A stretch of 19,378 nt of DNA, from assembly GCA_020026215.1 (NCBI GenBank), contig JAHHQT010000029.1, positions 1-19,378 on the forward strand, in the 5' to 3' direction. Position numbers and translations under genes: made by a program. This document shows, one piece after another, positions 16,111-19,378 of the stretch (position 1 is its first letter; each line of letters starts with the position of its first letter). Under the pieces are notes generated by a model. It did no database searches. It was not told the origin of the DNA and saw only the letters and a program-made list of their open reading frames with translations. The stretch is from Muribaculaceae bacterium (GTDB lineage: Bacteria > Bacteroidota > Bacteroidia > Bacteroidales > Muribaculaceae).

Positions 16111-17715
16111 ATGAAAAAATCTTTACTAAGTTTAGCAGTTGGGGCAATGACTCTTTTAACTGCTAGTTTTTCAGCTTCTGCCGATGTTGTTGCAGAAGGA
16201 TTTACTCTTAAACAGAAAGCTTTAATTAATGAAGGACTTCCTGCATGTACAGATGCTCGTCAAGCAGCTTTGGCCAATCATAACTTAAACATTTATGATA
16301 AGTCTAAATTTGCGATTTCTGTATGGGATAAGACTATTAGTAATGTGAAAACTATACCTGGGGCAACAAAACACTCTGCAATTACATCTGATGATGCTGG
16401 TAACCTTATTCAAATGCAAAGAACATCATGGTGGGCTGGTGCTGGTGCCCCAACCGTTTTGGAAGTTTATCCAGCAGATGGTTCTGCTATGAGAACAATT
16501 GATATAAGTGCTGCTGATCTACAGACAGGTCGTCTTGACTATTGGGGACATATTAGAGGTAATATCCTTTCTGGAAAAGCAATGATGTGTTATCCGCTCT
16601 CTAATACTAATAATGTTTATGTATTGCCTTTCATTGATGGCGCACTTGATGTTGAAAATGTTTCAACATTAACAACAACTGCGACAGAAGAAGGAAACAT
16701 TGTTATGAATGATAACTTAACTATTGTTTCTGCTATCAGTGATACTGAACTTTTAATAGTAAAAAGAGGAAATGGTAATACAATTAGAAAACTTACTATT
16801 TCAAAAGAAGTTAAAGGTTATAAATTAGTAGATGATGTTCGTTTGGTAACACCTAATCACAATAACATAGCTGGTTTTGATACGTTTTCTCTTTGTGGAG
16901 TGCAATATATTGTATATCCTTCACAATCAAATGATATGGATGGCTTTTCTATTGCACCATTGTCAACAGATTCCAAGAATGAAGAGGTCGCTCAAAAGGC
17001 TGAAACTAGAGCAGGCGTTGATAAAAGCATTGCTGCGAACTGGGTATTTGCAGACGTTATAGATAATACGAAAGTTGATATTTTCCAATATTTACCTGGT
17101 GGCTATATCGCTGTTTATGAATTTACAGTTCCAGAACCAGAAATGTATATCGTAGGTACAAGCGGTACAGATGGTAGTAGATGGTATCTTTCAAATCCAG
17201 CTGGTAAGATGACTCTTAACGAACAAGGTGTATTCGAAGTTAAGGGATTCCAATTGAATGGTCTTAACGGAAATGGAGACGCTTATTTCGTATTGTCAGA
17301 AAAACTTGGTACTACATGGGATGATTGGAATACAATCAATGCTAACCGTTATGAACCAACTGAAAATGATTTCTGGGTAACTCCTGGTATGCCAATGCAA
17401 GTTGTGAAAGGAAATACAAATAAATCTTGGAAATTGGCTCCGGGCAAATATACTGTTTACTTCAACAAAGAAACTATGGAACTTACTCTTCAAAACGAAA
17501 CAAGTGGCGTTGAAGAAATTGCTGAAGCTGCTACTATTACAGTTCAAGCAGGTGGCGTAGTTGTTAATGCTGAAAACGCAATGGCACAAGTTTATACAGT
17601 AGCCGGTCAATTGGTAAATGATTGCCGAGTAAACGGTGAAGCTGTTATTGAACTTCCTGCAGGTTTCTACATCGTGAAAGTTGCTGATACAGTGAAGAAA
17701 GTTATCGTAAGATAA
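16111..17715 (+). CDS. secreted or surface protein with SusE/F-like and C-terminal sorting-like domains
   Basis: The 534-residue protein begins with a signal peptide ending ASA (cleavage after residue 24). Residues about 50-340 contain repeated beta-strand-rich segments (WDKTISNVKTIPGA, GNLIQMQR, YVLPFIDG, LLIVKRGNG) that suggest a beta-propeller-like fold; I do not recognise the family. From Met345 (MYIVGTSGTDGSRWYL) to about 468 the pattern resembles SusE/SusF-type glycan-binding beta-sandwiches. The last 65 residues (AQVYTVAGQLV, ELPAGFYIVKV, KKVIVR) match the C-terminal sorting-like domain common in Bacteroidetes exported proteins, related to type IX secretion tails. Codon use changes sharply at Met345: the N-terminal part uses tta Leu (10 times) and ttt Phe (8 ttt, 2 ttc), while the remainder has no tta and only ttc (6). 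The two parts probably have different origins. It is monocistronic, with promoter and terminator. Confidence 0.7.
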   Translation: MKKSLLSLAVGAMTLLTASFSASADVVAEGFTLKQKALINEGLPACTDARQAALANHNLNIYDKSKFAISVWDKTISNVKTIPGATKHSAITSDDAGNLIQMQRTSWWAGAGAPTVLEVYPADGSAMRTIDISAADLQTGRLDYWGHIRGNILSGKAMMCYPLSNTNNVYVLPFIDGALDVENVSTLTTTATEEGNIVMNDNLTIVSAISDTELLIVKRGNGNTIRKLTISKEVKGYKLVDDVRLVTPNHNNIAGFDTFSLCGVQYIVYPSQSNDMDGFSIAPLSTDSKNEEVAQKAETRAGVDKSIAANWVFADVIDNTKVDIFQYLPGGYIAVYEFTVPEPEMYIVGTSGTDGSRWYLSNPAGKMTLNEQGVFEVKGFQLNGLNGNGDAYFVLSEKLGTTWDDWNTINANRYEPTENDFWVTPGMPMQVVKGNTNKSWKLAPGKYTVYFNKETMELTLQNETSGVEEIAEAATITVQAGGVVVNAENAMAQVYTVAGQLVNDCRVNGEAVIELPAGFYIVKVADTVKKVIVR

Positions 17716-17736
17716 AATTCCAATTAAATATACATG

Positions 17737-17770
17737 AAAAGTCCCGAAATTTGTTTTCGGGACTTTTTTT
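17737..17770 (+). terminator. terminator of the large secreted protein gene
   Basis: AAAAGTCCCGAAA (17737-17749) pairs perfectly with TTTCGGGACTTTT (17755-17767) around a 5-base loop and runs into a T-tract ending at 17770. It lies 21 bases past the stop codon. Confidence 0.92.
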
Positions 17771-17828
17771 ATGCTTTTATTTGAGGAAAATATGGTTAGA
17801 TGGATTATTATATTTAATTTTGCCGAGT

Positions 17829-17963
17829 TGTTCGGCGAATTCCGAAATTCATATGTTTTCAATGTCGGACAGCTATCTGTTCAAAAGTTTGGACTTGATT
17901 AACAACTAATATAAATGACGGGCTATCGGGCATTGTTATGTCAGGTAGCCTTTCGTTGTTTTT
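17829..17963 (+). ncRNA. candidate small RNA in the intergenic gap
   Basis: Downstream of a strong terminator, TAATTTTG (17815-17822) fits the -7 consensus TAnnTTTG, and a hairpin with a T-rich tail ends at about 17963. No plus-strand gene lies between. The enclosed stretch of about 135 bases could fold: CCGA and ATT (from 17842) can pair with AAT and TCGG (ending near 17868), and ACAG-CTAT-CTGT lies at about 17869-17880. No clear -33 box is seen at the right spacing and no known RNA family is recognised. The hairpin could instead serve the convergent MBL gene. Confidence 0.3.
17921..17963 (+). terminator. hairpin with T-rich tail, terminator-like
   Basis: GGCTATC (17921-17927) pairs with GGTAGCC (17944-17950), with one wobble. 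After a single G/A mismatch the inner GGCAT/ATGTC pairs around a TGTT loop (17934-17937). TTTCGTTGTTTTT follows on the plus strand (17951-17963), while the minus strand has only a weak T-rich tail. It also lies 28 bases past the stop of the minus-strand MBL gene, so it may end that transcript from the other side. Confidence 0.55.
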
Positions 17964-17978
17964 ATGTATTCGGGAAAA

Positions 17979-18980
17979 TTACAGACTGTTTCTGAATTTG
18001 TAGCAACGGGTTATGTCGTAGCGGGGAAGTACCACCAATTGTACATCTTTGGCACGATCCACCAACGAATCAGAGCCTTCCCCAACAGTTACCCCTCTTT
18101 GAATCAAAGCCTGTTCAGAGGTTCTGCGTGCCAATTCTGGCGTGTTGTTGTCATTGCTCAAGTGGCAAAGAAATACGGATTTCAATTTCGGTGAAACAAT
18201 TTCAGCCAGAAACTGTGCGCATTCGTCGTTGCACAGGTGCCCGTTCTCAGCCAAAATTCTGTTTTTCAAATATTCGGGATATGAGCCGTTTTCGAGCATC
18301 TTCATGTCGTAGTTGCTTTCGATGACCAAATAGTTGGCATCCTGCATATAGAAACGTGCGCGTTCCTTGATGCGTCCCAAGTCGGTTGCCAATACGAATT
18401 TTGCCTTGCCGTTTGAAATGGAATAGCCCGAGTTGCAGGTGCCGTCGTGAGGCACCTCAAATGCTGTAATTTCAAATCCCGCCAACTTGAACGGAATTTC
18501 CTTGAAAATGGCTACATGATAGTCCTTGATACGGCGGGAAATATTGTGACGGCGCAACAACCCATTCATCACACGGTTGGTGCAAAACAGATTGATGGTC
18601 TTGATTTTGCGTAGAATATTGTAGGCATAGCGAATATGGTCGCTGTGGTCGTGGGTCAGACAGATGCCCTTGATAGAGCTGAGTGCGATGCCGTTGTCCT
18701 TCAATCCCTTGAAAACGGTGTCGCTTTCCACGCCTGCGTCAATCAGAAAACCTTCTTCTTCATTGCCAATAAAAGAGCAGTTGCCACTGCTTCCACTGCC
18801 AAAACTGATGTATTTAATCAGATTGTTTTTTTCCAACTCTACGACAGGGGTCTCCAGTTCCGACTTTCCTGTTTTTTCGGTGCGCAAATCAGCACCGCCG
18901 GTAAGCGTTGACTTTTCTGAATCCTGATTGTCGTCGAATAATGAATATTGTTTGGGGTTGAAAAAAATCTTTTTAGGCAT
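17979..18980 (-). CDS. YycJ/WalJ-like metallo-beta-lactamase-fold hydrolase
   Basis: The 333-residue protein is a metallo-beta-lactamase-fold hydrolase of the YycJ type. Residues 58-66 read ISFGSGSSG, and 109-115 give the metal motif T-H110-D-H112-S-D114-H115. H178 lies in PHDG, D200 in ATDLG, H248 in GHLCND, and H273 in CHLS. YycJ proteins of Bacillus have been described as DNA 5' exonucleases linked to mismatch repair; activity here is inferred. The domain starts near residue 55. The first 50 or so residues are a polar extension, probably disordered, beginning MPKKIFFNPK and then Q11-Y-S-L-F15, which resembles the sliding-clamp binding pentapeptide QL[SD]LF. The gene lies 2 bases after the methyltransferase stop, so they are probably co-transcribed and translationally coupled. 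Confidence 0.85.
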   Translation of the reverse strand: MPKKIFFNPKQYSLFDDNQDSEKSTLTGGADLRTEKTGKSELETPVVELEKNNLIKYISFGSGSSGNCSFIGNEEEGFLIDAGVESDTVFKGLKDNGIALSSIKGICLTHDHSDHIRYAYNILRKIKTINLFCTNRVMNGLLRRHNISRRIKDYHVAIFKEIPFKLAGFEITAFEVPHDGTCNSGYSISNGKAKFVLATDLGRIKERARFYMQDANYLVIESNYDMKMLENGSYPEYLKNRILAENGHLCNDECAQFLAEIVSPKLKSVFLCHLSNDNNTPELARRTSEQALIQRGVTVGEGSDSLVDRAKDVQLVVLPRYDITRCYKFRNSL

Positions 18981-18982
18981 GA

Positions 18983-19378
18983 TTAACGATATAGTAAAAA
19001 TATTGCCGGACGTTTGTCGTAGTTGTACTGTGCTTTTTTCCAGTCTTTAATGTCGAGCGTTTTGATAGACTCGTTTTCGCCTGTAATGTCACAAGCCACG
19101 CAGAGTCGCAAGTCACGACGCACTGTATCGCAAAGTTCTGCAATTAATTTATTGTTTCTGTAAGGGGTTTCGATAAATATCTGCGTTTGTCCTGCATCAA
19201 TGTTACGTTCCATTTCGTGCAATTTCTTGTGGCGTTTTGCAGGCTCGATAGGCAAGTAGCCCTGAAAGGCAAAACTTTGTCCGTTGAAACCCGAAGCCAT
19301 TAACGAAAGTAAAATGCTCGAAGGACCGACAAGAGGAATCACTTTCAGTCCACGGCGTTGTGCCATGGCTACCACATC
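18983..19378 (-). CDS. RsmI-like tetrapyrrole-methylase-family methyltransferase, 3' part
   Basis: Only the C-terminal 131 residues are visible; the frame stays open to the window edge, so the true start lies outside. Visible features are the VIPLVGPSSILLSLMASG strand-helix, GYLPIEPAKRHKKL, and FIETPYRNNKLIAEL (compare FYESPHR in RsmI). This places it in the tetrapyrrole methylase (TP_methylase) superfamily, close to RsmI, which 2'-O-methylates C1402 of 16S rRNA using S-adenosylmethionine. Bacteroidetes often carry a shorter RsmI-related paralogue alongside true RsmI, and which one this is cannot be told from the fragment. The GTG codon at 19375 is not a likely start because coding similarity continues past it. 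It is upstream of, and nearly abuts, the YycJ-like gene. Confidence 0.8.
   Translation of the reverse strand, partial: DVVAMAQRRGLKVIPLVGPSSILLSLMASGFNGQSFAFQGYLPIEPAKRHKKLHEMERNIDAGQTQIFIETPYRNNKLIAELCDTVRRDLRLCVACDITGENESIKTLDIKDWKKAQYNYDKRPAIFLLYR

Noticed and set aside
17822..17836. Small hairpin GCCGA-GTTGT-TCGGC.
   Set aside because: It has only five pairs, overlaps the proposed promoter box, and has no T-run on either strand, so there is no reason to call it a terminator or operator.

Overview
The window reads as ordinary chromosome from a member of the Bacteroidales (Bacteroidota), possibly Muribaculaceae-like, although genus cannot be fixed by eye. The evidence is the gene content and order: a contiguous rplM-rpsI-rpsB-tsf block, a pyrG-yidC pair, a GH3/beta-lactamase fusion, a PCMD lipoprotein with an outer-membrane barrel, and a secreted protein with a Bacteroidetes-type C-terminal sorting-like domain. 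Promoters also fit the Bacteroidetes form (TTG/TTTG, about 19 bases, TAnnTTTG), and Shine-Dalgarno sequences are weak or absent. Almost all of the 19.4 kb is accounted for. No phage, IS element, CRISPR array, tRNA or rRNA was seen.

Layout. Bases 130-4659 (+) hold a two-gene envelope unit: a lipoprotein 5'-nucleotidase, then a NagZ-like GH3 enzyme fused to a serine beta-lactamase-like domain. It ends at a strong terminator. A gene-poor gap of about 310 bases follows. Bases 5049-7931 (-) hold the ribosomal operon L13-S9-S2-EF-Ts, with a clear promoter, structured leaders before rplM and before rpsB, and its own terminator. Bases 8007-10620 (+) hold a small truncated M50-like membrane protein, then a PCMD lipoprotein and an outer-membrane barrel protein that form a likely surface pair. 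Bases 10688-11824 (+) hold class II fructose-bisphosphate aldolase. Bases 11984-15840 (-) hold pyrG-yidC, convergent with the aldolase. Bases 15965-17770 (+) hold a large secreted or surface protein divergent from pyrG. Bases 17979-19378 (-) hold a YycJ-like metallo-beta-lactamase-fold protein behind the 3' end of an RsmI-like methyltransferase cut by the window edge.

How the genes work together. Most are housekeeping: translation, membrane insertion, CTP synthesis and glycolysis. Two envelope units (130-4659 and 8563-10555) probably serve nucleotide, peptidoglycan or glycan handling at the cell surface.

No complete undescribed system is evident. The best leads are smaller. (1) The YycJ-like protein has a QYSLF peptide in its N-terminal extension that resembles a sliding-clamp binding motif. 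(2) Codon usage switches abruptly inside the secreted protein at about 17143, suggesting a mosaic gene. (3) A possible small RNA lies at about 17829-17963, with its own promoter-like box and terminator-like hairpin. (4) There are structured leaders before rpsB and rplM. (5) One 12-base promoter core is identical at three promoters. All of these come from reading alone and need alignment or RNA data.
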